A stretch of DNA of 17,936 nucleotides, taken from positions 1 to 17,936 of the forward strand of contig JBDIAR010000059.1 in assembly GCA_039812545.1 (NCBI GenBank), written 5' to 3'. This DNA is from JBDIAR01 sp039812545 (lineage in GTDB: Bacteria; Actinomycetota; Actinomycetes; Actinomycetales; Dermatophilaceae). The translations under genes and the position numbers were made by a program. Below the pieces are notes generated by a model, which had not been told where the DNA came from, searched no databases, and was given only the letters and a program-made list of their open reading frames with translations. Position 1 is the first letter of the stretch; every line of letters begins with the position of its first letter. This document shows positions 1 through 6,430 of this stretch, one piece after another.

Positions 1-135
1 GCCGAGATCACCTGGCTGTATGCCGAGGGGATCTCCACCGGGTGGGTCGATGCCGCGGGCGTGCGCACCTTCCGGCCCGCCGGAACGGTCACTCGGGAGC
101 AGATGGCCGCCTTCTTGCATCGGTTACACGGCTGA
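1..135 (+). CDS. C-terminal end of an SLH-domain surface protein (5' partial)
   Basis: Frame 1 is open from the window edge and ends with TGA at 133-135, giving 44 residues that start AEITWLYAEGISTGW and end with TREQMAAFLHRLHG. This matches the closing part of an S-layer homology (SLH) domain: the aromatic-rich first helix (I-x-W-L), the turn G-I-S-T-G-W, the F-R-P strand and the T-R-E-Q-M-A-A-F-L second helix. Such domains usually occur in threes at the end of secreted proteins and hold them to the cell wall. The rest of the protein lies outside the window, so its catalytic or structural role cannot be seen. Its 3' end overlaps the convergent pyruvyl transferase gene by 47 nt. SLH domains of Firmicutes bind pyruvylated wall polymer, which makes that neighbour notable. 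Confidence 0.8.
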   Translation, partial: AEITWLYAEGISTGWVDAAGVRTFRPAGTVTREQMAAFLHRLHG

Positions 136-1297
136 TCCGGTTGCGCACGGCTCGCACGACACGCCGGGTCCCCGGCGCTCGCAGCGGGGGTTCCGTATAG
201 ATGCGGTCGGCCTCGGCGCGCTTGGCCGCGATGGCTCGACCCGGTTCCGCCAACCCGGGCCCGGGCAACGTCACAGGACCCGTGCCCGCAGAAAGGTCCA
301 GCACCGGCCACCCCGAACCAAGCCGAGTGAGCGAGCCGTGCTTGATCCCGTAGTAGTCAGAGCCGACCGACAAAGCAATCCCGCGGGCCCCACCTGCGGC
401 GGCCACAAGGTGGTGGTGGAATCGTGTGGTGACCCAGATCTGGCGCTCGGAAACCGGAAGTCCCCTGGCATACACGTCGCTGAACGGGACAAAACCCCCG
501 GGGGAGACGAGGTCCTTGATCCGCTCGTAGCCCGGGTGGTCGGTCCCCGGAACGCCTTCGACGTAGCGGATCCGGTCCAGCGTCGCAGCGTGCCGGTCGA
601 CGACCGAACGGACCACGGCCTCGGCCCGGTCCAGCACGTCCGCTCCCCCCATGTCTGCCTGCAGGCAGATCACGAGTTCTGGCACAGCGGGTTCACGGCG
701 CCGGGTCGCCTCGCGAGGAAGCGCCAGGAAGGCGTCGTCCACGGTACTTCCGATGGCGTAGGCCGCCGCAGACTCGCCATCCCGAGCACTGACGTGGTCG
801 AACCCGGCGAAGTGCCGCCGCGGGTCGGCAACCCACGAGTTCACGGGGAGCAGGCCCAATCCGGTCGCGTACAGCTTCGCGCCGGTCAGCGCCTTAACCG
901 CCTTCATCGTCTCCACGAGGGCCACCGAGTCGGGCCAGACGTCGTTGTGGTAGCCGCCGCCGAGGAGGTGAATGCTGTGGGCCTGCCGCAATCGGCCGAT
1001 GCCGATGTCCACGCGCGGCGAACCGAAGTCGCGAACGAGTCCGGTGAGGCGCTCGACGATCAGGGCGCGGGAGCCCTCCTTCGCCAGATCACGCAATCGC
1101 CACACCGTGTCGGTGACCACGAGGTGAGGGTGAAGCCCGGCGAACAAGGTCGCGGCGATCCCCGGGGCGGGGCAGTCGACCCAGACCTCCTCTTGCGGGT
1201 AGCGGCGAGCGAGATAGCGGATCCAGGACGAGGTGATGAGTTCGTCGCCGTAGTTGGGATGGCCCGCGGTTGTCACCAGGTAGCGGATCCTCCTCAT
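89..1297 (-). CDS. polysaccharide pyruvyl transferase family protein
   Basis: This 402-residue protein fits the polysaccharide pyruvyl transferase family (CsaB/PssM-like), which transfers pyruvate from phosphoenolpyruvate onto sugars of surface polymers. Visible marks are the N-terminal strand and loop RYLVTTAGHPNYGDELITSSW (the family G-D-E motif), the middle H-L-L-G-G-G-Y segment, and the C-terminal T-R-F-H-H-H-L-V-A-A-A-G motif followed by a G-S-D-Y-Y-G-I-K-H loop. No signal peptide or membrane segment is visible, as expected for a cytoplasmic enzyme using nucleotide- or lipid-linked sugars. The ATG overlaps the stop of the glycosyltransferase remnant upstream (ATGA), so translation is probably coupled. 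It is the last gene of a three-frame minus-strand unit with a second pyruvyl transferase. The sugar acceptor cannot be inferred. Confidence 0.85.
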   Translation of the reverse strand: MRRIRYLVTTAGHPNYGDELITSSWIRYLARRYPQEEVWVDCPAPGIAATLFAGLHPHLVVTDTVWRLRDLAKEGSRALIVERLTGLVRDFGSPRVDIGIGRLRQAHSIHLLGGGYHNDVWPDSVALVETMKAVKALTGAKLYATGLGLLPVNSWVADPRRHFAGFDHVSARDGESAAAYAIGSTVDDAFLALPREATRRREPAVPELVICLQADMGGADVLDRAEAVVRSVVDRHAATLDRIRYVEGVPGTDHPGYERIKDLVSPGGFVPFSDVYARGLPVSERQIWVTTRFHHHLVAAAGGARGIALSVGSDYYGIKHGSLTRLGSGWPVLDLSAGTGPVTLPGPGLAEPGRAIAAKRAEADRIYTEPPLRAPGTRRVVRAVRNRISRVTDARRRPSAPE

Positions 1298-1419
1298 GGG
1301 ATCGCTGCCCAGTGTCGCCAGTCCAAGAAGGACTGGGCCAGGACGTCCAGGAGTGCGCGCCGCAGGAGCAGCGGGCGATCCTTGGTGCGCATGACGACGG
1401 CGACACGGGCTGGGCTCAT
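1294..1419 (-). pseudogene. 41-residue N-terminal remnant of a family-2 glycosyltransferase
   Basis: Between the two pyruvyl transferase genes is a 41-codon frame starting MSPARVAVVMRTKDRP and continuing through LLLRRALLDVLAQSFLDW to a stop after WRHWAAIP. This is the first strand and helix of a GT-A family-2 glycosyltransferase: a V-A-V-V-M-R-T-K-D-R-P strand, then an R-A-L-x-x-V-L-A-Q-S-F-x-D-W helix. The family is normally about 250-350 residues, and everything after the first helix is missing, including the D-x-D metal site. Both ends are exact ATGA overlaps: its ATG lies over the stop of the upstream pyruvyl transferase, and its stop lies over the ATG of the downstream one. I infer an internal deletion that kept translational coupling. 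A functional micropeptide is possible but not supported. Confidence 0.7.
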
Positions 1420-2921
1420 CTCGTCGACTCCTCCGGGGCGGGGCGGCGCAGGCGCGAACTCGCGGTCCGGACCAGGTCGACGCCGTGCCGATAACGCGCG
1501 AGGACCTGGTAGGCCCGAGAGTCGGTCAGGTTGGCGAGTTCGGTGGCGGCCCGCGCCGCGAGGCTTCGGTTCCGGTCGGCGTCGGCGCGGGCTCGGGCGA
1601 GTTCGCCGCTCAGGGCGAGCAGCGGCGCGTGATCGTAGTGCGCGCGGACGAACACCTCCGGAGCCGGGAGCGCCGCCGGTACCGGTGGCAGGAAGTTCGG
1701 AGCGGCATCCTGCGCGGGCCAGAGCGGGCCGTCGCGCAGCGCGTCGACGACGGCATCCCACCAGTCGTGGTGCGCGGCCCGCAGGTCGGGTCGGCGGCCC
1801 TCCAGGTGAACGGCGATGGCGGCGCGGTCCTGCCATACCGCGTCGAGGGCCACCGAAAGGGCGGAGGTCCGGCAGCCGGCCAACGGCAGCGACCAACCCG
1901 GCATACCCCATCGGGTCAGCAGGCCCTCCAGTCGGACCACGTCGTACTCCGTGGCCGTCAGCGCCAGGACGGGGACGGCGTGGCTGAGCGCGAAGACCGC
2001 GGGATGGAACCGGGAGGTCACCACCAAGTCGGCACCGGCCACCAGAGCGGCCGCCTCGGCGGCGTCGGCGATGGGCCGCAAGGTCGCCGGTCGACCCAGC
2101 GCGGCGGCCACCGCGTCGTGGAAGGCGACGTCGCCGTCGACAACACCCGGCGTACCCAGGTGTGGCACGAACGTGACCCGGCCGTCGCGCGCCGCCAGGA
2201 ACCGGCCCAGGGCCGATCCGAGGGCCGCCGCGACCTCCTGCGGATCAAGCCCCCCGGTCGCCGGCGAGAAGGTGACGACGACATGTGGGCCACCGTCGCC
2301 GGTCGCCGGTCGCGGGCCCTGCGCCTCTGGCCACCAGAAGGTCGCGTCGTCGAGGGTGTCCACGATCCGGCCCGCCCCGTCGGCCGCCAACGCGCGAGCC
2401 CGGGCGACGGACAGCTCGTCGCGGAACCCGGCCCACCGGCATACCTGCAGCATGCTCGCGACACTGGCGGCGTCCACCTCGTCGAGGAGGGGACCGAGGG
2501 TCTGTCCCGAGATGACCACGGGAAGGCCGACCCGGTCGGCCAGCTGCGCGACCGCCACCCGCTCGTCGAGCAGCCAGCCGTATGCCGAGGTGAGATTGCC
2601 CCCGCCGGCGATCAACAACCCGTCGCAGGTCGACAGGACCCTGAGCAGGTCCGTCACGGCCTGGTCGGCCGGTTCGCGGCCGGTCGCCATCGCCGTGACC
2701 CGGCGCAGGTAGTCGGCGCGCTGCGCCGGGGGCCAGGGGAACGTCAAGGTGGGGACGGCCTCGACCGGACCGAAGTGGTTGTGGGTGTCCTCGACGTCCC
2801 GGGTCAACAGGACGACCGTGGCCCCGCGGCGCTCGAGTTCGGCGGTGGCGGCGTGTCCGATCGCTTCGTCACCGACGTGGTAGGCAGGCTGCCCCAGATC
2901 GGCGAGTACCGCGATCCGCAC
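1416..2921 (-). CDS. polysaccharide pyruvyl transferase family protein, long form
   Basis: The predicted protein has 501 residues. I chose the GTG at 2921 because AGGAGG sits six bases upstream and the protein then opens directly with the first strand, V-R-I-A-V-L-A-D-L-G. The longer frame to 3002 would run through the tRNA terminator. Family marks are the P-A-Y-H-V-G-D-E-A-I-G loop, the L-L-I-A-G-G-G-N-L-T glycine loop, V-V-I-S-G-Q-T-L-G-P, and the C-terminal V-V-T-S-R-F-H-P-A-V-F-A-L motif. The last 100 or so residues are an extension rich in Ala and Arg with a coiled-coil look (LSGELARARADADRNRSL), common in glycosyl- and pyruvyl-transferases that work in surface polymer loci. It is first in the unit with the remnant and the second pyruvyl transferase. 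The acceptor is unknown. Confidence 0.85.
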   Translation of the reverse strand: MRIAVLADLGQPAYHVGDEAIGHAATAELERRGATVVLLTRDVEDTHNHFGPVEAVPTLTFPWPPAQRADYLRRVTAMATGREPADQAVTDLLRVLSTCDGLLIAGGGNLTSAYGWLLDERVAVAQLADRVGLPVVISGQTLGPLLDEVDAASVASMLQVCRWAGFRDELSVARARALAADGAGRIVDTLDDATFWWPEAQGPRPATGDGGPHVVVTFSPATGGLDPQEVAAALGSALGRFLAARDGRVTFVPHLGTPGVVDGDVAFHDAVAAALGRPATLRPIADAAEAAALVAGADLVVTSRFHPAVFALSHAVPVLALTATEYDVVRLEGLLTRWGMPGWSLPLAGCRTSALSVALDAVWQDRAAIAVHLEGRRPDLRAAHHDWWDAVVDALRDGPLWPAQDAAPNFLPPVPAALPAPEVFVRAHYDHAPLLALSGELARARADADRNRSLAARAATELANLTDSRAYQVLARYRHGVDLVRTASSRLRRPAPEESTR

Positions 2922-2927
2922 CCCGAA

Positions 2928-2933
2928 CCTCCT
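2928..2933 (-). promoter_or_regulatory. ribosome binding site deciding the 2921 start
   Basis: The minus strand reads AGGAGG, then six bases, then GTG at 2921. It is the best Shine-Dalgarno match in the window and sets the start of the 501-residue pyruvyl transferase downstream of the tRNA terminator. Confidence 0.75.
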
Positions 2934-2966
2934 CGTCGGTCCCACGATCATGTCAGTCCAACTATG

Positions 2967-3008
2967 ACAAAGGGCCTCGAACCGGCGAGATTCGCCGGTC
3001 AAGGCCCT
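2967..3008 (-). terminator. intrinsic terminator of tRNA-Ala
   Basis: Just downstream of the tRNA is a long hairpin: AGGGCCT (2971-2977) pairs with AGGCCCT (3002-3008), and ACCGGCGA (2981-2988) pairs with TCGCCGGT (2992-2999). There is a small internal loop and a 3-nt apical loop. On the minus strand it runs into TTTGTCAT, a short U tract. It should end the tRNA transcript before the pyruvyl transferase genes. Confidence 0.7.
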
Positions 3009-3016
3009 GGAACAGC

Positions 3017-3091
<75 letters not shown>

Positions 3092-3113
3092 GTCGCCGTG
3101 CGGCAACCGGTGA

Positions 3114-3143
3114 ATCTTAACCGGTATGCCGGGCGCCGCCCAA
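3114..3143 (-). promoter_or_regulatory. sigma-70-type promoter of tRNA-Ala
   Basis: On the minus strand, TTGGGC (3138-3143) and TAAGAT (3114-3119) are 18 bp apart, and TAAGAT lies 22 bp upstream of the tRNA 5' end. This fits a housekeeping promoter. One copy of the GTATGCC heptamer (3124-3130) lies inside the spacer. Confidence 0.6.
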
Positions 3144-3203
3144 ATCGTCGGCGACGCCGATCCGGGGGTCCGACGGGTCTGAACGGTCGGGGCCGTCCCG
3201 GCG

Positions 3204-3854
3204 TCAGAGCGTCGCGGCCCGGGTCGCGGCATTCCACCGGGCCAGTCGCCAGGTGACCGCGGCGGAGGCGCCATAGATCGAGGCCGTTTCGACGACGTCC
3301 GCCCAGTGACAGTTGTCCAGACCGCGCAACATCTCGGCCGCGGGAATCGGATCCATCCCGATCAAGGTGGCGACCAGGGTGCGGCCGGCCACCCCGTGGG
3401 TCACCACGACCGCCGTCCGACCGGCCGGCAGATCCGCGATCACCTCGGCGACCACGGCACCGACCCGCCCGGCCAACTCACCGAGCGTCTCCCCCGTGAC
3501 GCCGCGCCGGACGTCCTCGCCGCGTTCCATCGCCGCCAGCACGTCCGGGTACCGCTCGCGCACGGTCGTGGTCGCCATCGCCTGCCATTGGCCGACGTCC
3601 ACCTCGCGCAGTCGCGGATCCAGCACCAGCGGAGCGCCACTGAGGGCCGCGACCGCCTCGGCGGTGACGGCGGCCCGGCGCAGATCGGAGGAGACGATGA
3701 CGACGGGGTCGTAGGCCGCCAGCTCGGGGGCCGCTGCCGCTGCCTGATCCAGCCCGACGGCGGACAACTCGGTGTCCAGGTGTCCCTGCCAGACGCCGGC
3801 CCGGTTCGCCTCGGTCTGGCCGTGCCGGACGACGACGATCCGCCGGACCGTCAC
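3204..3854 (-). CDS. histidine phosphatase family protein, GpgP-like by position
   Basis: The protein is 216 residues from a GTG at 3854, chosen because it overlaps the rsfS stop (GTGA) and gives the canonical opening VTVRRIVVVRHGQTEANR. That is the R-H-G catalytic motif with His11 as the expected phosphorylated residue. Further family marks are S-S-D-L-R-R ending at residue 60, the L-R-E-V-D-V-G-Q-W region at about 81-89, and the second histidine in V-V-V-T-H-G near residue 152. The family includes phosphoglycerate mutases and phosphatases. In mycobacteria the gene directly after nadD and rsfS is Rv2419c, glucosyl-3-phosphoglycerate phosphatase, so a role in methylglucose lipopolysaccharide or glucosylglycerate synthesis is a reasonable guess from synteny. 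The substrate is not shown by the sequence. Confidence 0.85.
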   Translation of the reverse strand: MTVRRIVVVRHGQTEANRAGVWQGHLDTELSAVGLDQAAAAAPELAAYDPVVIVSSDLRRAAVTAEAVAALSGAPLVLDPRLREVDVGQWQAMATTTVRERYPDVLAAMERGEDVRRGVTGETLGELAGRVGAVVAEVIADLPAGRTAVVVTHGVAGRTLVATLIGMDPIPAAEMLRGLDNCHWADVVETASIYGASAAVTWRLARWNAATRAATL

Positions 3855-4258
3855 GCCCGCTCGGCCGTCTCGGCCGCGGGAAGCTCCACCGCGGGAGGCT
3901 CCACCGCCGCCAGGTCGATGGCCGGGCAGTCCTTCCACAGCCGGTCCAGGGAGTAGAAGTCGCGCTCCTCCTCGTGCTGGACGTGCACCACGATGTCGCC
4001 GAAGTCGATCAGGACCCAGCGGCCGGTCCGCTCCCCCTCACGCCGCTTGGCCTTGCAGCCATATCGGTGCAACGCCTCCTCGATCGCGTCGACGATCGCG
4101 CCCACCTGTCGTTCGTTGGAGGCGGAGGCGATGACGAAGACGTCGGTGAGGGCCAACTGGCCGCTCACGTCGATGGCGACGACATCCTGGGCGATCTTGT
4201 CCTCGGCGGCCTGGGCCGCCACCTTGGCGAGTTGTACGGAGTGCGGATCAGCGGGCAC
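3851..4258 (-). CDS. rsfS: ribosomal silencing factor RsfS
   Basis: RsfS (DUF143) binds ribosomal protein L14 on the large subunit and blocks subunit joining when nutrients are short. The 135-residue product starts at GTG 4258 (VPADPHSVQLAKVAAQAAED). It then shows the family core: V-V-A-I-D-V-S, L-T-D-V-F-V-I-A-S-A-S-N-E-R-Q-V, R-W-V-L-I-D-F-G-D-I-V-V-H-V and the ending R-D-F-Y-S-L-D-R-L-W. The chosen start lies 11 nt inside the nadD stop region with AAGGAG just upstream. An in-frame ATG at 4330 would add an Arg-rich stretch that belongs to nadD. After the conserved Leu-Trp there is an Ala/Glu/Pro-rich tail of about 30 residues. Its stop overlaps the phosphatase start, so the three genes are probably co-translated. 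Confidence 0.93.
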   Translation of the reverse strand: MPADPHSVQLAKVAAQAAEDKIAQDVVAIDVSGQLALTDVFVIASASNERQVGAIVDAIEEALHRYGCKAKRREGERTGRWVLIDFGDIVVHVQHEEERDFYSLDRLWKDCPAIDLAAVEPPAVELPAAETAERA

Positions 4259-4883
4259 GGGTCTCCTTGGCGGGTCGTCTGGGTAGCGCCCCCACGGTAC
4301 CCTCCCCCGCCGACGCCGTCCCCGGCGCATACAGGGCGTACTTCTTGATGTACTGCACGACGCCGTCCGGCACGAGATACCAGACGGGTAGCGATCGGCC
4401 CACCCGCTGCCGACAGTCGGTGGAACTGATCGCCATGGCCGGCACTTCCTGCAAGGTCACGTGCTCGTCCGGCAGCCCCTGGTCGCTGAGGACGTGCCCC
4501 GGGCGGGTGACCGCGATGAAGTGCGCCAGATCCCACAGTTCGTCGGCGTCTTTCCAGGTCAGGATGTGGGAGAGGGCGTCGGCGCCGGTGATGAAGAAGA
4601 GTTCGGCGTCCGGCCGGTGCGCGTGCAAGTCGCGCAACGTGTCGATGGTGTACGTCGGGCCGTCGCGGTCGATGTCCACGCGGCTGACGGAGAAACGGGG
4701 GTTCGACGCGGTCGCGATGACCGTCATGAGATACCGGTGTTCGGCGGCCGTCACCGGCGTGCCGGCCTTCTGCCAGGGGTCTCCGGTGGGGACGAAGACG
4801 ACTTCGTCCAACGCGAACTCGGCCTGCACCTCGCTCGCGGCGACGAGGTGGCCGTGGTGGATCGGATCGAACGTGCCGCCCAT
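4248..4883 (-). CDS. nadD: nicotinate-nucleotide adenylyltransferase NadD
   Basis: NadD joins ATP to nicotinate mononucleotide to give deamido-NAD in the cytoplasm. The sequence shows G-G-T-F-D-P-I-H-H-G-H-L, the nucleotidyltransferase H-x-G-H motif, at the very N-terminus. F-V-P-T-G-D-P-W-Q-K, F-F-I-T-G-A-D-A-L and A-I-S-S-T-D-C-R-Q-R-V (the I-S-S-T-x-x-R motif) follow, with a C-terminal tail of about 30 residues. Starting at ATG 4883 removes most of the first Rossmann strand. The frame stays open upstream and encodes L-S-I-R-L-G-V before the Met, with a CTG at 4902-4904 overlapping the upstream stop as CTGA. No ATG, GTG or TTG is close by in that frame, so a CTG start is possible. It overlaps rsfS downstream. 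Confidence 0.93.
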   Translation of the reverse strand: MGGTFDPIHHGHLVAASEVQAEFALDEVVFVPTGDPWQKAGTPVTAAEHRYLMTVIATASNPRFSVSRVDIDRDGPTYTIDTLRDLHAHRPDAELFFITGADALSHILTWKDADELWDLAHFIAVTRPGHVLSDQGLPDEHVTLQEVPAMAISSTDCRQRVGRSLPVWYLVPDGVVQYIKKYALYAPGTASAGEGTVGALPRRPAKETRAR

Positions 4884-4900
4884 GACCCCCAGGCGGATGC

Positions 4901-5170
4901 TCAGTTGTGCGACCCGCCCACCGGGTCGGCGAACCGGTGCTCGTGGCCGGGATCGTGCGGACCCTCCGGAGCGTGGTGGCGACCCGAGATCTTCGCCGCC
5001 GTGTTGCGGAACGACCAGGTCAGCGCCAGGCAGAGCAGGAACAGCGCGAACGCGATCAGCCCATAGGCGTAGGCCGGCATCGGCAACTCGCGATGCACCT
5101 CACCGCCGCCCTCCGCGGCCAGGGTGGACACCAGCGTGGCAATGCCCGACGAAGCAGCGATCAACGACAT
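4901..5170 (-). CDS. small single-span membrane protein upstream of nadD
   Basis: This 89-residue protein has an N-terminal A/S-rich segment and one clear membrane span at about 33-53 (A-Y-G-L-I-A-F-A-L-F-L-L-C-L-A-L-T-W). A positively charged flank (RNTAAK) and a His/Gly-rich hydrophilic tail (HHAPEGPHDPGHEHRF) follow. I recognise the pattern as a short conserved protein often found next to nadD in actinobacteria, with no known function. The His-rich tail could bind metal, but that is only a suggestion. It is the first gene of the nadD-rsfS-phosphatase unit: its stop abuts or overlaps the nadD start, and a candidate leaderless promoter (TAATCT at 5177-5182) sits directly before its ATG. Confidence 0.75.
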   Translation of the reverse strand: MSLIAASSGIATLVSTLAAEGGGEVHRELPMPAYAYGLIAFALFLLCLALTWSFRNTAAKISGRHHAPEGPHDPGHEHRFADPVGGSHN

Positions 5171-5176
5171 GGGGTC

Positions 5177-5182
5177 AGATTA
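5177..5182 (-). promoter_or_regulatory. candidate leaderless -10 box for the small membrane protein/nadD unit
   Basis: The minus strand reads TAATCT, then six bases (GACCCC), then ATG at 5170. No Shine-Dalgarno sequence is visible. The distance places transcription start at or next to the A of ATG. Confidence 0.45.
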
Positions 5183-5370
5183 CCCGGCCGGGCGCGCCCC
5201 GGCATACGGCTATCCCGGTTCGACGACGCGGCGACCGACGAGAGGCGTATGCCGTGGGCCGAGCGGGCGACGAGCCCCGAACCTGATCGACGCCGCCCGG
5301 GTGGGCGGCGGGGTGGCGGCGGCACAGCCGGCGCCGGGCGGTCGCACAGGAGAGTGACGGAGAGTCGATC

Positions 5371-5376
5371 TAGGCT
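5371..5376 (+). promoter_or_regulatory. candidate leaderless -10 box for the 5384 glycosyltransferase
   Basis: TAGGCT lies seven bases before ATG 5384 and no ribosome binding site is seen between them, as in actinobacterial leaderless genes. The remaining intergenic DNA (5183-5370) holds two copies of the GTATGCC heptamer (5201 and 5247) and no other feature I can support. Confidence 0.45.
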
Positions 5377-5383
5377 TACCGTC

Positions 5384-6430
5384 ATGGCACTCCAGCTCTC
5401 GGTCGTCATCCCGATGTACAACGAGGAGGACGTCCTGCCGCTGCTCGTCGCGCGGTTGCGGCCGATCCTCGACGACCTCGGCACGGCATACGAGGTGGTC
5501 GCCGTCGACGACGGCAGCGCCGACACGACCCCGGTGCTGCTCCAGCGGTACCACCGGGAGTGGTCCCAACTGCGGGTCGTGCGACTGCGCGCGAACGCCG
5601 GGCATCAGGCCGCCATCTCCGCGGGACTGGCCGTGGCGCGTGGCGACTATGTGGTGACCCTGGACGCCGACCTGCAGGACCCGCCGGAGTGCATCCCGCA
5701 GATGCTCTCGCTGGCCACCGGCGAGGGCCTGGACGTCATCTACGGGGTGCGCAACGACCGGTCGACCGACAGCGTGTTCAAGCGCGTGTCGGCGCGGGCG
5801 TTCTACGCGGTCCAGCGGCGGCTGTCGGGGCTGCACGCGCACAGCGACGCCGGGGACTACCGGTTGATGTCGCGGGCCACCGTCGATGCGATCAACAACC
5901 TGCCCGAGGACAACCGGGTGCTGCGGTTCATCGTGCCGGCGCTCGGCTTCCCGTCGGGGGTGGTCGAGTATCGCCGGGAGGCCCGGGCGGCCGGCACGTC
6001 GAAGTACCCGTTCTTCAAGATGCTCAAGCTGTCGCTGGACGCGATCACCGGGTTCTCGCTGGCGCCGCTGCGGATGGCGTCGTGGCTCGGGATCCTCGGC
6101 GGCCTGCTGGCGTTCGGGATCTTCGCGTGGGCGTTGATCGCCAAACTCACCGAACACGCCGTCCCCGGGTGGGCCTCAACCGTCGGCATCGTGGCCCTCG
6201 TCGGCGCCTTCCAACTGCTGTGCCTGGGCATCCTCGGGGAGTACGTCGGGCGGATGTACGTCCATCTGCAGGGTCGCCCGAGCTACTTCATCGCGTATGA
6301 CTCGGCCGTCACCGAGCGTCGGGCGCACCACGGCCCGACCGACACCCCTCTGCCGGCGCCGGTGTCGATGTCGGCGCCGGCCGCGTCGGTGGTCGAGCCG
6401 GTCCCGGTGCCGTCTCAGCCGCGGGTCTGA
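5384..6430 (+). CDS. membrane-anchored family-2 glycosyltransferase (GtrB/dolichyl-phosphate mannose synthase-like)
   Basis: The 348-residue protein has a GT-A domain. It shows L-S-V-V-I-P-M-Y-N-E-E-D at residues 4-15, V-A-V-D-D-G-S-A-D, N-A-G-H-Q-A-A-I-S-A-G, and the metal-binding V-T-L-D-A-D-L-Q-D-P-P-E. Y-R-L-M-S-R and N-R-V-L-R-F-I are acceptor-loop marks. Two membrane spans follow (M-A-S-W-L-G-I-L-G-G-L-L-A-F and I-V-A-L-V-G-A-F-Q-L-L-C-L-G-I-L-G-E-Y-V-G-R-M-Y), then a Pro/Val-rich cytoplasmic tail of about 50 residues. The family moves a sugar from a nucleotide onto polyprenyl phosphate for use outside the membrane. Donor and acceptor are not determined. The gene is monocistronic, divergent from the nadD unit, and its 3' end overlaps proA by 16 nt tail-to-tail. 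Confidence 0.9.
   Translation: MALQLSVVIPMYNEEDVLPLLVARLRPILDDLGTAYEVVAVDDGSADTTPVLLQRYHREWSQLRVVRLRANAGHQAAISAGLAVARGDYVVTLDADLQDPPECIPQMLSLATGEGLDVIYGVRNDRSTDSVFKRVSARAFYAVQRRLSGLHAHSDAGDYRLMSRATVDAINNLPEDNRVLRFIVPALGFPSGVVEYRREARAAGTSKYPFFKMLKLSLDAITGFSLAPLRMASWLGILGGLLAFGIFAWALIAKLTEHAVPGWASTVGIVALVGAFQLLCLGILGEYVGRMYVHLQGRPSYFIAYDSAVTERRAHHGPTDTPLPAPVSMSAPAASVVEPVPVPSQPRV

Noticed and set aside
20..1987. Long plus-strand open frames of 200-650 codons lying opposite minus-strand genes (for example 20-1987, 1485-3113, 14738-16258)
   Set aside because: They are complements of clearly recognisable genes in GC-rich DNA. Their translations are Arg/Gly/Pro-rich with no family motif.
2922..3002. 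Start of the long pyruvyl transferase at 3002 or 2951
   Set aside because: The 3002 start lies inside the tRNA terminator and the added residues do not match the family; GTG 2921 has a strong AGGAGG.
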